Source of the DNA: Brevibacillus borstelensis
Lineage (GTDB): Bacteria > Bacillota > Bacilli > Brevibacillales > Brevibacillaceae
Assembly (NCBI RefSeq): GCF_003710865.1
Contig: NZ_RHHO01000024.1
Coordinates: 1 to 43,931 of the forward strand
Direction of reading: 5' to 3'
DNA: 43,931 nucleotides
The translations under genes and the position numbers were made by a program. The notes below the pieces were generated by a model that was not told the origin of the DNA, did no database searches, and saw only the letters and a program-made list of their open reading frames with translations. How positions within the stretch are numbered: position 1 is the stretch's first letter; every line of letters begins with the position of its first letter. Shown here one piece after another: positions 32,667 through 40,470 of this stretch.

Positions 32667-32942
32667 GTGCCGTCAACAATCGTCGAGCGGTACAAGCGCA
32701 TCCTGAGTGGAGCACAAAAGCGCTTTTCGCCGTACGAATTTGAGGATATGCAGTATCGCAAACAAAAAGTTCAGCTAGTCATTCGATATGCGATAGAGCA
32801 AGTAAAAATGTGGACGCCGGAACAGGCACGTCGTGAGATGAGCATAAAAGATGTAAAGGAACTAAAGCTCCATTTGATTCGGGAATATGTTGAACCTCCT
32901 ATTGAAGCGAAGGCTCAGGATGTCTACTACCTCGTGGAGTAG
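32667..32942 (+). CDS. Hypothetical protein next to the prophage boundary
   Basis: 91 residues, charged and helical (LVIRYAIEQVKMWTPEQARREM, IKDVKELKLHLIREYV). I recognise no family. The start is GTG 32667 with a weak ribosome site. It ends 75 bases before the integrase stop, so the phage attachment site lies at or just after its 3' end. Confidence 0.6.
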   Translation: MPSTIVERYKRILSGAQKRFSPYEFEDMQYRKQKVQLVIRYAIEQVKMWTPEQARREMSIKDVKELKLHLIREYVEPPIEAKAQDVYYLVE

Positions 32943-33016
32943 AAATGGGGTTTGGTGTGAGTTTGTGGTGCTCGGTAGGACAAGGATTTGCAGGGGGAGA
33001 ATAGGGTTTGAACCTG

Positions 33017-34213
33017 TTATTTTGTGTCCCCAGAAGCAAAGTTTGTCCCCAAACTGTCCCCAGCGGCAGCTTCCAAGATTGCTCCTAACTTTTCAGCTGC
33101 AACTTGATCAACGGTCTGTAGCAGATGACTATAAACATCAGCTGTTGTTGCCATGGTTGTGTGTCCCAAACGACCACTAATCACCTTCATTTGAACGTCG
33201 GCTGCAATCAGAAGAGAAGCTGAAGAGTGGCGTAACCCATGAGTCGTTAGCTCCTTTAAATTATGCCGACGAATAAAGCGACGGAAAATGGCTCCATTGT
33301 GTTCAGGGTACCGAAGTTTTCCGTTAGTAGTTACAAACAAATACTCATCTGCTTTCCATAAGCTCCCCAGCGACAATCGAAGTTCCGTCCACTCTTTACG
33401 GTAAAGACGTAGAATATCCAGGACAAAGCGAGGGATGGATATAGTTCGGACGCTGTTTGCCGTCTTTGTTGACTCAATCTTTACACCCTGTCCGGTGTAG
33501 GTTTTAGCAGCGCGTTCTATTTGTACTGTGGACGTCTCGTAGTCAAAGTCGGGCCAAGATAATGCGGATAGTTCACCCAATCTGGCTCCTGTTGTGATTG
33601 CTAGCCACACAAAAATCTGGAGCTGGAGCGGCTCATTTCGGAGCGCAGATAAAAGGCTGGTGATGTCCGGCAAATCGTAATAAGTTTGTCGAGGCTTCTC
33701 TTTCTTCGGTCCCTTTATCCTGCGGCAAGGGTTTTCCTTGATCATTTGCCAATCAATAGCAACAGTGAACATGTTGCGAAGGAGGCGCAAACGAAGCCGG
33801 ATAGTGTTTGCGGATAAAGTGCCATTGCCCCGAGCGCGTTTCGGAACAGTCTCCAGATACTTCGCAAAATCTTGGATGTGTAGTGGTTTGATATCTTCCA
33901 TTTTTAGGTGCCCAATTATTGGGACAGCCAGGTCAATCATCTGTTGGTAATTTATGCGGGTCCGCATGGCAAGTTTGTTTTCCGCATCAGCCATAAAGCG
34001 CTTCGCGAACTGTGCGAACGTCATTTTTGCGGGTGCCACGTAAGTCCCAGCCTCTACTTCTGCAATGAATTGGGCGAGAATTTTTTCAGCTTCCCGCCGA
34101 CTCTTCGCTTTCACAGTTTCCCTATATCTAACACGATTCCCATTTGCATCAAATCCCGCGCTAACCGTCAAACGCCAACTATTTTCCCCACGCTTCTCTA
34201 TTGATCCAGCCAT
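33017..34213 (-). CDS. int: Tyrosine-type phage integrase
   Basis: 398 residues: an N-terminal arm-binding domain (SWRLTVSAGFDANGNRVRYRETV), a SAM-like core-binding domain, and a catalytic domain with TGARLGELSALSW (Arg near residue 212), HGLRHSSASLL (His and Arg near 328), GHTTMATTADVYSHLL (His and nucleophile Tyr near 351-362). It integrates and, with an excisionase, excises the prophage. AGGAGG lies eight bases upstream of ATG 34213. It stands at the left end of the prophage, transcribed outward. Confidence 0.93.
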   Translation of the reverse strand: MAGSIEKRGENSWRLTVSAGFDANGNRVRYRETVKAKSRREAEKILAQFIAEVEAGTYVAPAKMTFAQFAKRFMADAENKLAMRTRINYQQMIDLAVPIIGHLKMEDIKPLHIQDFAKYLETVPKRARGNGTLSANTIRLRLRLLRNMFTVAIDWQMIKENPCRRIKGPKKEKPRQTYYDLPDITSLLSALRNEPLQLQIFVWLAITTGARLGELSALSWPDFDYETSTVQIERAAKTYTGQGVKIESTKTANSVRTISIPRFVLDILRLYRKEWTELRLSLGSLWKADEYLFVTTNGKLRYPEHNGAIFRRFIRRHNLKELTTHGLRHSSASLLIAADVQMKVISGRLGHTTMATTADVYSHLLQTVDQVAAEKLGAILEAAAGDSLGTNFASGDTK

Positions 34214-34224
34214 GTTTATTCCTC

Positions 34225-34578
34225 CTAAGCAATAAATACACTCATCTGCAAAAGTTCTTCCAGATCAGCGACCTGGATAACAAGGTTTTCGACATCCCAA
34301 TAGTCGACCCCAGCTTCAACAGCTCGCTGTCTGAGTGGCGGAAGGAGAATTCCGAACTTGCCGGGCTTTTCCGCGCTTAAGATCATGTCTCCTTGAGTTA
34401 CTGTTAGTGCTAATGAATCCGGTAGAAAATCTTCGATACCGAGACTTTCAAATGGAGCTGAGACGGAGACGAAAACCTTTTCCCGATCCCATGGGAGCTC
34501 TCCTTTTCTGAAGCCGATCATATACTTCTGTGGCACAAGTACGCCTTCATGGTAGTCATAAAACACTCGAATTTTCAT
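34225..34578 (-). CDS. Hypothetical prophage protein
   Basis: 117 residues, beta-rich in its first half, not recognised. Its start overlaps the ImmA gene stop, so it is coupled to it. Probably part of the lysogeny transcript. Confidence 0.65.
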   Translation of the reverse strand: MKIRVFYDYHEGVLVPQKYMIGFRKGELPWDREKVFVSVSAPFESLGIEDFLPDSLALTVTQGDMILSAEKPGKFGILLPPLRQRAVEAGVDYWDVENLVIQVADLEELLQMSVFIA

Positions 34579-35204
34579 CGGATAATCACTCCTTGTCCAT
34601 TTCGAAGTTTTCGGTCAATTGCTAGCCGAAACATTTCCTTCGCCTGATCGCACCAATTATCAGGGGATGCTTTTCTATACCGATGGCGTTCATGTTCTAT
34701 ACAAGCCTGTTCCCATCTCCCTGCAGATATTCGGCGCTTGATCTGCTCCCATCGCTCCTTTGCCAGGGAGTAGGAAACATGAAATTCGCAAGCGATGAGG
34801 TAAGGGAAATCTTTTTCGTATTCAGGCAGCGGCAACGTCTGGATCATGTGATATGGCATCATGGCGTTTTTGGCAAAGTGTTCTGCTTGCTCTTCCAGGA
34901 GACCCTTGAAAAGGTCTGGAAAGCGAGACTGGTCTCCAGAGTGACCGCGGAAAAGGTGTCCGAGTTCGTGGAAGAAATGCTTGCGCTGCTCATCCTCCGG
35001 CAACGTATTATCGATCACAATGCAACGGAACTTACCCTTTTCAAACGAGAGTGACGGAGCATCTGCATAGCGGAGTTTGATATCAAGTAATGATGCGATC
35101 AATTCCTCTTGTATGTCAGCAGGGGATTCAATCCCAATCGATTGGTAGAGTGTCTTGATCCGCTTTTCGATTTCGGTCGGTTTGTAAAAAGTCCATTGCA
35201 GCAT
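34575..35204 (-). CDS. ImmA/IrrE-family metallopeptidase
   Basis: 209 residues with the zinc protease motif HELGHLFRGH near residue 84. Members cleave phage or ICE repressors on induction (ImmA of ICEBs1). ATG 35204 has AGGAGG seven bases upstream; ATG 35225 has none. It lies two genes beyond the CI-type repressor on the same strand, the usual partner layout. A LexA-like sequence lies 21 bases upstream. Confidence 0.88.
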   Translation of the reverse strand: MLQWTFYKPTEIEKRIKTLYQSIGIESPADIQEELIASLLDIKLRYADAPSLSFEKGKFRCIVIDNTLPEDEQRKHFFHELGHLFRGHSGDQSRFPDLFKGLLEEQAEHFAKNAMMPYHMIQTLPLPEYEKDFPYLIACEFHVSYSLAKERWEQIKRRISAGRWEQACIEHERHRYRKASPDNWCDQAKEMFRLAIDRKLRNGQGVIIR

Positions 35205-35224
35205 GAGTTTCCTCCTCATAAACA

Positions 35225-35238
35225 AGAATGTACGTTCG
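35225..35238. promoter_or_regulatory. Possible LexA (SOS) box upstream of immA
   Basis: On the minus strand CGAACGTACATTCT matches the Bacillus LexA consensus CGAACRNRYGTTYC at 12 of 14 positions. The right half is imperfect. Confidence 0.35.
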
Positions 35239-35257
35239 TATATATGGTTGAAAAGAA

Positions 35258-35273
35258 AAGCCCAAAGGGCTCA
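35258..35273 (-). terminator. Short terminator after the 35294 gene (minus strand)
   Basis: AGCCC, three bases, GGGCT, followed on the minus strand by TTTCTTTTC. Confidence 0.5.
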
Positions 35274-35293
35274 TTTTAAACGATATTCAGCCA

Positions 35294-36475
35294 TTACGAT
35301 ATTTCTTTCTCTAATGATGCAACAGCGCGCTTCAAGCCGATTTTTGGATTGTACCCAATTGCCTTTTTGTACGCAGCAATAGCCTCAACCTTTAGGTTGA
35401 ATTTTAAGTAAACCTCACCGATAGATTTATACATATTTGCTTTGTGATTGCTCGAAATCATTTTGTTGCAAGCAGCTTCAAACAGTTCAAATACTTCTTT
35501 GTAATCAGAGATCGAGGAAGGTGAAGTGCTGTCTATTTCAGCCAATCGTCTAAAACCAATACTCTCAAGTTTATATCCACTTGCAGTTTTTAGCCGTTCT
35601 GTACGCCACTTATCCTCATCGACTAATTCTCCCGATAACAAATACCTGTATGCATGTCCGTCGTTATAGTGAAATGTCACGATATAAGAATCGGCTTCAA
35701 AAGAATAGGAAGAAGCGCGACCTGTATCTGGACACCACGAGGCGATCGTAGATCCAGTTTGAATATCGAAAATGAACGCTTTCTCATCATCATCGTGGTT
35801 CGGATTGCTAGCCATTTGACAGATTGCGTATCTACCGCAGTCTGAAATTGCGTAATTGTATACATTTGCATTTATTACCAGGTCTATTTGAATATTACCA
35901 TCTACTGATATGATGAACAGATGACACTGCAGACCTTCTTTATTCATAAAGAACATGACAGATCCATTGTTCGATACGATGGGACCGGGATATGAAATGT
36001 TAGAGGCATCTTTAATAGTAAGAAGGACGTCTTGTTTTTCTTCATCAACCAACAAGATCGTCCCATCCTTACCATGCGCCACGAATAAGGTGCCATCACT
36101 GGAATAATGCCCTTTACCAAAGAAATCCAAGGACTGAATTCGGAGCCAATTGTCAGAAATGTCTATATCCTTTAATGGAGGGGGCGTAATTCCGTTCCTT
36201 TCATTTTCAAGTTGCTCAATGAGCGCATTTGTTAACATTTCCTTCATATCTAGCTCAACGCCCATGATGCTGGCCTTTGGGATTTCTAACTCGGAAACGA
36301 GCTCTGTGATTTTTTTGCGCTCCTGATCGGTGACGGTTTCGCTTGTACCCGAGAGTGCTTCTGTATCTGATTGAAAAGTGTTATTTGACGATTTATGAGA
36401 GGTCTGGGATGTAGTGCGGAGTGTATCCGTTTGCCCTTTGTTATTTAGACCAAATACTTTCTTCCAGAAACTCAT
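35294..36475 (-). CDS. Prophage cargo-like protein with beta-propeller-like and TPR-like parts
   Basis: 393 residues. The N-terminus is a charged, low-complexity region (MSFWKKVFGLNNKGQTDT...). Residues about 115-290 have repeated short strands with DG and GD turns (GHYSSDGTLFVAHGKDGTILLVDEEKQDVLLTI), like a WD/YVTN-type propeller. The C-terminal 70 residues are TPR-like (MYKSIGEVYLKFNLKVEAIAAYKKAIGYNP). No family name can be given. GGAGG precedes ATG 36475. Lying between immA and the repressor on the lysogen-expressed strand, it is probably a cargo (moron) gene. Confidence 0.7.
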   Translation of the reverse strand: MSFWKKVFGLNNKGQTDTLRTTSQTSHKSSNNTFQSDTEALSGTSETVTDQERKKITELVSELEIPKASIMGVELDMKEMLTNALIEQLENERNGITPPPLKDIDISDNWLRIQSLDFFGKGHYSSDGTLFVAHGKDGTILLVDEEKQDVLLTIKDASNISYPGPIVSNNGSVMFFMNKEGLQCHLFIISVDGNIQIDLVINANVYNYAISDCGRYAICQMASNPNHDDDEKAFIFDIQTGSTIASWCPDTGRASSYSFEADSYIVTFHYNDGHAYRYLLSGELVDEDKWRTERLKTASGYKLESIGFRRLAEIDSTSPSSISDYKEVFELFEAACNKMISSNHKANMYKSIGEVYLKFNLKVEAIAAYKKAIGYNPKIGLKRAVASLEKEIS

Positions 36476-36530
36476 GGGAAACCTCCGTCAAAAAGACAAT
36501 TATATGTTAACGAAGGTATGCCTCGTGATG

Positions 36531-36905
36531 TCAATCTTTGCTGTTTTCTTCGTCAGCTTCTTGCTCCAGGATCTCAATCAGCTTAAGCGCTTGTTTCCGT
36601 CTTCTTTCATCTAACTGATCCCACTTGTGATACATGATGGTGGTGAGTTCGTCAGGCTTGTCCTTCTTATCGGAAGTGGAAAGTAGGTCATCGTAATTTC
36701 CGGTAATCAAATAGTTCACTGAGACTTCGTATATCTCAGCCAATTTATTAAGAGTGTCTAGGTCAACTTCCCGTTCCCCAGATTCGTATTTTGCCAACGT
36801 GCTGTTATGAATCCCCAGAGATAGAGCGACTCTATTCTGTTTCAAGCCTTTCTTCTCGCGAGCGGTACGTAGCCGTTCACCCAACAACTTTTTCGAGTCT
36901 GTCAT
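36531..36905 (-). CDS. CI-type XRE repressor of the prophage
   Basis: 124 residues: an N-terminal helix-turn-helix (LRTAREKKGLKQNRVALSLG and IHNSTLAKYESGEREVDLDTL), then a short linker and an acidic C-terminal helix. It lacks a LexA/CI peptidase domain, so derepression probably needs ImmA cleavage. ATG 36905 follows GAGGTGGAG. It is divergent from a Cro-like gene across a region with several operators. Confidence 0.87.
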   Translation of the reverse strand: MTDSKKLLGERLRTAREKKGLKQNRVALSLGIHNSTLAKYESGEREVDLDTLNKLAEIYEVSVNYLITGNYDDLLSTSDKKDKPDELTTIMYHKWDQLDERRRKQALKLIEILEQEADEENSKD

Positions 36906-36958
36906 ACACTCCACCTCAAAGGTAATTATAGCCTAAGTTGACGGAACGGAAATAAAAG

Positions 36959-36973
36959 TTGGCGAAAAGTCAA
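36959..36973. promoter_or_regulatory. Lysogeny operator 1
   Basis: TTGGCGAAAAGTCAA, fitting the shared palindrome TTGRCRNNAMGYCAA seen four times. A half-site version (TTGACGGAACG) also lies at 36938-36948 beside the leftward -10 (TATAAT, 36926-36931 on the minus strand). Confidence 0.7.
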
Positions 36974-36981
36974 TTAATGTG

Positions 36982-37010
36982 TTGACATTGGCAAAACGCC
37001 AAAGTAAAAT
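36982..37010 (+). promoter_or_regulatory. Rightward early promoter PR with operator 2 as its spacer
   Basis: TTGACA (36982-36987), exactly 17 bases, TAAAAT (37005-37010). The spacer holds the operator TTGGCAAAACGCCAA (36988-37002), so a bound repressor would sit between -35 and -10. Confidence 0.8.
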
Positions 37011-37021
37011 AAAACCATAAG

Positions 37022-37036
37022 TTGACGATACGCCAA
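37022..37036. promoter_or_regulatory. Lysogeny operator 3
   Basis: TTGACGATACGCCAA, near the start of the early transcript and just before the ribosome site of the Cro-like gene. Confidence 0.7.
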
Positions 37037-37056
37037 CACAGAAAGGGGGTGCTTGT

Positions 37057-37296
37057 TTGAAACGTACACCGAACCTTGGCGAAAAAATAAAGAGAATCAG
37101 GAGTGAAAAGGGGATTACTGCAAGGTTTGTAGCTAATAAGGTTGGTATTAGCCCATCCACTCTCTGCAAGTATGAAAAAAACTCTAGAGCAATCAGAGCT
37201 GAACTGCTTCCTTCATTCGCAAATGCTCTCGGAGTTGATTTACAAGTTTTTTTTGAAGAAAATGTTGGCGAAACGTCAATTTCAGAGCCTGCTTAA
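37057..37296 (+). CDS. Cro-like XRE protein
   Basis: 79 residues, a lone helix-turn-helix: GEKIKRIRSEKGITARFVANKVGISPSTLCKYEKNSRAI. The start is TTG 37057 with AAAGGGGGTG upstream. First gene of the rightward early transcript. A copy of the lysogeny operator lies inside its 3' end (37265-37279). Confidence 0.85.
   Translation: MKRTPNLGEKIKRIRSEKGITARFVANKVGISPSTLCKYEKNSRAIRAELLPSFANALGVDLQVFFEENVGETSISEPA
37265..37279. promoter_or_regulatory. Lysogeny operator 4, inside the Cro-like gene
   Basis: TTGGCGAAACGTCAA, the best palindrome of the set, 230 bases from operator 3. Distance and phasing would allow looping by the repressor (inference). Confidence 0.65.
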
Positions 37297-37310
37297 AAGG
37301 GGGATTCATA

Positions 37311-37522
37311 TTGAGGATTCCGGACTTCATTCGCAACCGGCGAAAAGAACTAGGATGCACGCAGAAGCAGCTACCGAAAAAGCGGGCGTCTCGTTATCCG
37401 TCGTAAAACAATTCTAAGCCAACAAACGATATGAACCTAACGGCACATCTATCTACAAATGCTTCCGAGTTTTGGATGTCGATTCGACATTCGTCATCCT
37501 AAAACTGAAGTGGCTCAAATGA
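37311..37522 (+). pseudogene. Third XRE-type gene, frameshifted and interrupted
   Basis: From TTG 37311 (AAAGGGGG upstream) it reads MRIPDFIRNRRKELGCTQKQL. One missing base near 37374 would restore EKAGVSLSVVKQF; then TAA at 37416 stands where a Glu codon (EANKRYEP) is expected. The frame continues through VLDVDSTFVILKLKWLK to TGA 37522. Confidence 0.7.
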
Positions 37523-37536
37523 AAGGAGGCAACAAA

Positions 37537-37764
37537 ATGGACCAAATTACGATGACCGCCAAAGACACAGCCGCCTATCTCGGGATCAGCTACTGGAAAC
37601 TGACCATGATGTGCAAAGCAGGGGAGATCCCGCATCTGCGCGCTGGCAACCGTATTCTATTTCGAAAGGAAACCCTGGACCGTTGGATGGCGAACCAGGA
37701 AACGCTATCAGTCCAATCGGGAAATGACTCTCAAATGATCGGCCTTGTAAGAGCCCAAGGATGA
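37537..37764 (+). CDS. HTH_17/excisionase-type DNA-binding protein
   Basis: 75 residues: MTAKDTAAYLGISYWKLTMM, then GEIPHLRAGNRILFRKETLDRWM. This is the MerR-like fold of phage excisionases and HTH_17 proteins. AAAGGAGG precedes ATG 37537. It could be the Xis partner of the integrase or an early regulator. Confidence 0.82.
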   Translation: MDQITMTAKDTAAYLGISYWKLTMMCKAGEIPHLRAGNRILFRKETLDRWMANQETLSVQSGNDSQMIGLVRAQG

Positions 37765-37946
37765 TGGACGAGCCTAACAATACAATCACACAACTGCATA
37801 GAGCGCCGAAGAGCGGGAGCGAGCGAAGATCTGAACAGGGAGCCGCGCCGGAATACATCAAACCGGGCTGTCTGAACAAGGTCAATGGTCAGGCAAGGAA
37901 ACGGTTGGGTCACCGCCAGGACTCGACGCTGTATGCAGTTGTGTGA
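37761..37946 (+). CDS. Small hypothetical phage protein
   Basis: 61 basic residues, not recognised; composition is atypical (many Arg, Ser, Gln). The ATG overlaps the previous stop. It could be a chance frame. Confidence 0.35.
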   Translation: MMDEPNNTITQLHRAPKSGSERRSEQGAAPEYIKPGCLNKVNGQARKRLGHRQDSTLYAVV

Positions 37947-37965
37947 AGCAAAGGAGGTGTGAAGC

Positions 37966-38103
37966 TTGGACGTATCCGAGATCAAAGGAATTTGCCTCAC
38001 GAAATGCGCAAAGGAGGCAAATGAAAAACTAGCACAGGGTTGGCAAGTGCTCTATATCTCAAACAACTTTGGCCAACTCAGTTTTTATCTTGTACGAAAA
38101 TAG
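37966..38103 (+). CDS. Small phage early protein (45 residues)
   Basis: Starts at TTG 37966 with AAAGGAGGTG six bases upstream. The product ends in a beta-like WQVLYISNNFGQLSFYLVRK. Unknown function. Below usual length limits, but the ribosome site is excellent. Confidence 0.65.
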   Translation: MDVSEIKGICLTKCAKEANEKLAQGWQVLYISNNFGQLSFYLVRK

Positions 38104-38134
38104 TTGTTTCTTCCCCGAAGAAAGCGAGGTGAAG

Positions 38135-38434
38135 ATGATGTCTGAAAACCGAATTGTGCCGTTCCCTGAGTTAGACCGAGCGGTCGAAGAGTATTTGAAC
38201 AGCCTAACTGCAAAAAACATTGAAGCTGTCGCGCTAGCAAATGAAGTGACAGCTCTCTCGGACGATCTGTTCATAAAAAGTGTGTTGCTCACTGATGAAG
38301 TAGAACTGGTTCATTTCCACCAAATATGTCTGGCGAGCAGATTACATTACACACCCGTTGAGACAAATAGAATCGGTGCTAGATCTATCAGGATTTACAC
38401 AGAGTACCTAGATAAAAAGAACGCCCCATCGTGA
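38135..38434 (+). CDS. Hypothetical phage early protein
   Basis: About 99 residues, helical and acidic (FPELDRAVEEYLNSLTAKNIEAVALANEV). Starts at ATG 38135 or 38138 after GAGGTG; the longer frame from 38069 overlaps the previous gene. Not recognised. Confidence 0.65.
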   Translation: MMSENRIVPFPELDRAVEEYLNSLTAKNIEAVALANEVTALSDDLFIKSVLLTDEVELVHFHQICLASRLHYTPVETNRIGARSIRIYTEYLDKKNAPS

Positions 38435-38507
38435 AAACGAGGGGGGGTCTGAAAGATGAGCACACCCTAATAGTACTTTGAAAATCACATAAAGGAGAGG
38501 CGAACAC

Positions 38508-39137
38508 ATGGGGAACAGTAACGTGTCAGTAAGTATTTACTCGCGGTCGCGGATCAGTGATATCTGCGAATACGCATTCCGCCACCAAAGAACAGGGGAA
38601 CAAATGACGCACGAGTCACTTGGAAAGAAAATCGGCCGGTCGGCCCGTTGGGTTTCCGACGTAATTAACGGCCGTGCTACACCGATGCGTGAGGATGCAG
38701 AGGCATTTGTCCAAGTGTGCGGGAATCACCGTGCAACTCGCATGCTAAAACACCTGTATGGTGACGCTCCGCCGCCGACTGACCCACGGTTGATGGTAAG
38801 CCTAACGGTTGCCTTGTACAACCTGATCAAGCAGTGCGAGGACGTGATCGAGGCAGCAAAGGAAACGATTGAGTGGGAACGTAGTAGGCGCCCATGGCAG
38901 CCGCTCACAGAGGACGACGAGCGTATGCTGACCCATCTCGGGAAGCAAATCGAAGACCTTTTCCAATCTGGTGACGATGTACATATCCTGATGGACGAGA
39001 GGTACGGAATCGATCCGGTTATTCACCAACAGAACTGGCTGATCGAAGCCAGGGCGCAAGAGATCGTCGTGAGTGATCCACGCGAACTGATGCGACGGGA
39101 GCGTCAGGAAGCCTTATTTGCGGGGACGCTCCTATGA
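38508..39137 (+). CDS. Phage HTH protein
   Basis: 209 residues with an XRE-like helix-turn-helix near residues 30-62 (MTHESLGKKIGRSARWVSDVINGRATPM), then a longer helical C-terminal part. AAAGGAG lies 11 bases before ATG 38508. It is probably an early regulator. Confidence 0.75.
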   Translation: MGNSNVSVSIYSRSRISDICEYAFRHQRTGEQMTHESLGKKIGRSARWVSDVINGRATPMREDAEAFVQVCGNHRATRMLKHLYGDAPPPTDPRLMVSLTVALYNLIKQCEDVIEAAKETIEWERSRRPWQPLTEDDERMLTHLGKQIEDLFQSGDDVHILMDERYGIDPVIHQQNWLIEARAQEIVVSDPRELMRRERQEALFAGTLL

Positions 39138-39355
39138 CAGAGGTTAGGGAAATGCTGGATGGACTGGACGAAGAGCAGCTAATCCATATCATTGACGCAC
39201 TCATGGATACTGCAAGGCGGAGTGAACAGTGCGGGATGTTGGTAGACGCTCAAAAGAAAAAAATAACCGCTGAGAAGGTCATGGAGATTAAACGAAAACG
39301 AGAGGAAGTCTGGATGCAGCGGATTTTAGGTAGAGGGAGGGAAGTAACGGCATGA
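39134..39355 (+). CDS. Small hypothetical phage protein
   Basis: 73 residues, helical and charged. The start overlaps the previous stop (ATGA), and its stop overlaps the next start, so it lies in a translationally coupled chain. Confidence 0.65.
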   Translation: MTEVREMLDGLDEEQLIHIIDALMDTARRSEQCGMLVDAQKKKITAEKVMEIKRKREEVWMQRILGRGREVTA

Positions 39356-39522
39356 ATGAACAGACCTTACGGAAAAAGCTGAACTTTTATCAAAGGATGA
39401 TGATGGTTGCGAAAACGGCCGGCGACTTGGTTGCACATGAGGTTTATAGGCAAATTACTCGTGAACTAACTGAACAGATAAAAAAACAAGAAAAAACCGC
39501 CTGCTCGCAACAGACGGCATAA
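39352..39522 (+). CDS. Small hypothetical phage protein (56 residues)
   Basis: ATG 39352 overlaps the preceding TGA. The product opens MNEQTLRKKLNFYQRMMMVA, is helical, and ends in a Gln/Lys-rich tail. Downstream bases form a short CCGCCTG / CAGACGG hairpin over its end. Confidence 0.6.
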   Translation: MNEQTLRKKLNFYQRMMMVAKTAGDLVAHEVYRQITRELTEQIKKQEKTACSQQTA

Positions 39523-39577
39523 AACAAGTATTCGTTACAAAGAGCATAGCACACCTGAATAAAGGAGGACAAGCCCT

Positions 39578-39799
39578 ATGACTTTGGCTGATTTGCAACG
39601 CCAGTTAAAGAGGTGTCAAGAGAATCTCAACGACGCTACTAGGGAACTGGAACGCCTTGAATTTGTCCGTGATGCGATTGAAAAGAAGATCGAAGAAGCA
39701 CAAAGGAATGTGAACTGGTGGCAAATGTCTACAGACGATACGTTGAACGACATACAAAAACTGCAAGAGGGTGAACATCATGAGTCAGCAATTGCCTGA
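39578..39799 (+). CDS. Coiled-coil phage protein
   Basis: 73 residues, an almost continuous coiled coil (LADLQRQLKRCQENLNDATRELERL...). AAAGGAGG precedes ATG 39578. Its end overlaps the next gene by 20 bases. Confidence 0.7.
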   Translation: MTLADLQRQLKRCQENLNDATRELERLEFVRDAIEKKIEEAQRNVNWWQMSTDDTLNDIQKLQEGEHHESAIA

Positions 39800-40010
39800 T
39801 TTTCCGACATACGTGGAACAAACGGAGCCGATCAGACAGAAGTACCTCCAGCCATTAGCTTTTGATACAGACGAAGACGGCGACCAATTGGAATGGACCG
39901 CTCGGGACGTGATAGAAGAATTGGAGTTGATAATAGACGCACGGGCGACGATGGCTTCGGAAGAGTTTAGGGAGGAAATCCGGGAACAGGCGAAACGTCT
40001 TTTGAAATAG
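39780..40010 (+). CDS. Hypothetical acidic phage protein
   Basis: 76 residues, very acidic (FDTDEDGDQLEWTARDVIEELEL). ATG 39780 has GAGGGTG six bases upstream. Unknown. Confidence 0.65.
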   Translation: MSQQLPDFPTYVEQTEPIRQKYLQPLAFDTDEDGDQLEWTARDVIEELELIIDARATMASEEFREEIREQAKRLLK

Positions 40011-40176
40011 TCGAAACTGGGGCTCTCCGCCTCAGTCTGCCGGACTTGGCCGCCCGGCACTGATGAGACAGGCCTTACATAGCGAGGCAAGAGCGTGGCG
40101 CAGTCATGGAACTGCAACGGCTGCCGTAGAGGTTGGGACGGTAGCTGCCTCGTGACTAAACGAAAGGAGGGAAACT

Positions 40177-40383
40177 ATGGGGCCATATTGCAAATTTTGC
40201 GGGCAACGATGCTTTGTATATCTACCGATGGAAACGCCAAAGGAAGCCCTGGAAGCTTACGGCACATCAACAATCATTGCCACTTGCAAGGATGGGCAGT
40301 CATATGAAAAGAGCCGTACCGGTTGGTGCTTGGATGACATCAAGGCGGCAATAAAAGCAAAAGACCCAGCGCGGGAACGCTGA
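40177..40383 (+). CDS. Small zinc-ribbon-like phage protein
   Basis: 68 residues with YCKFCGQRC near the start and two later Cys (ATCKDG, GWCLDD), suggesting a zinc site. AAAGGAGGG precedes ATG 40177. The 166 bases before it (40011-40176) hold no convincing gene. A GACCCAGCG / CGCTGAGTC hairpin overlaps the stop. Confidence 0.7.
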   Translation: MGPYCKFCGQRCFVYLPMETPKEALEAYGTSTIIATCKDGQSYEKSRTGWCLDDIKAAIKAKDPARER

Positions 40384-40470
40384 GTCTCTGGTGATGCGCC
40401 TTGCAAGATTCTGGTAATTAGAGCATACCGATTCCGCCTCTAAAAATCAAGAGGGAGGAGAGAGATAAGT

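Noticed and set aside
32990..33030. GGGTTTGAACC resembling a tRNA T-arm, which could be an integration target
   Set aside because: No flanking stem spacing, anticodon arm or acceptor stem could be built around it.
40011..40176. A Cys-containing frame from GTG 40095
   Set aside because: It overlaps the better-supported gene at 40177 in another frame and has no ribosome site.
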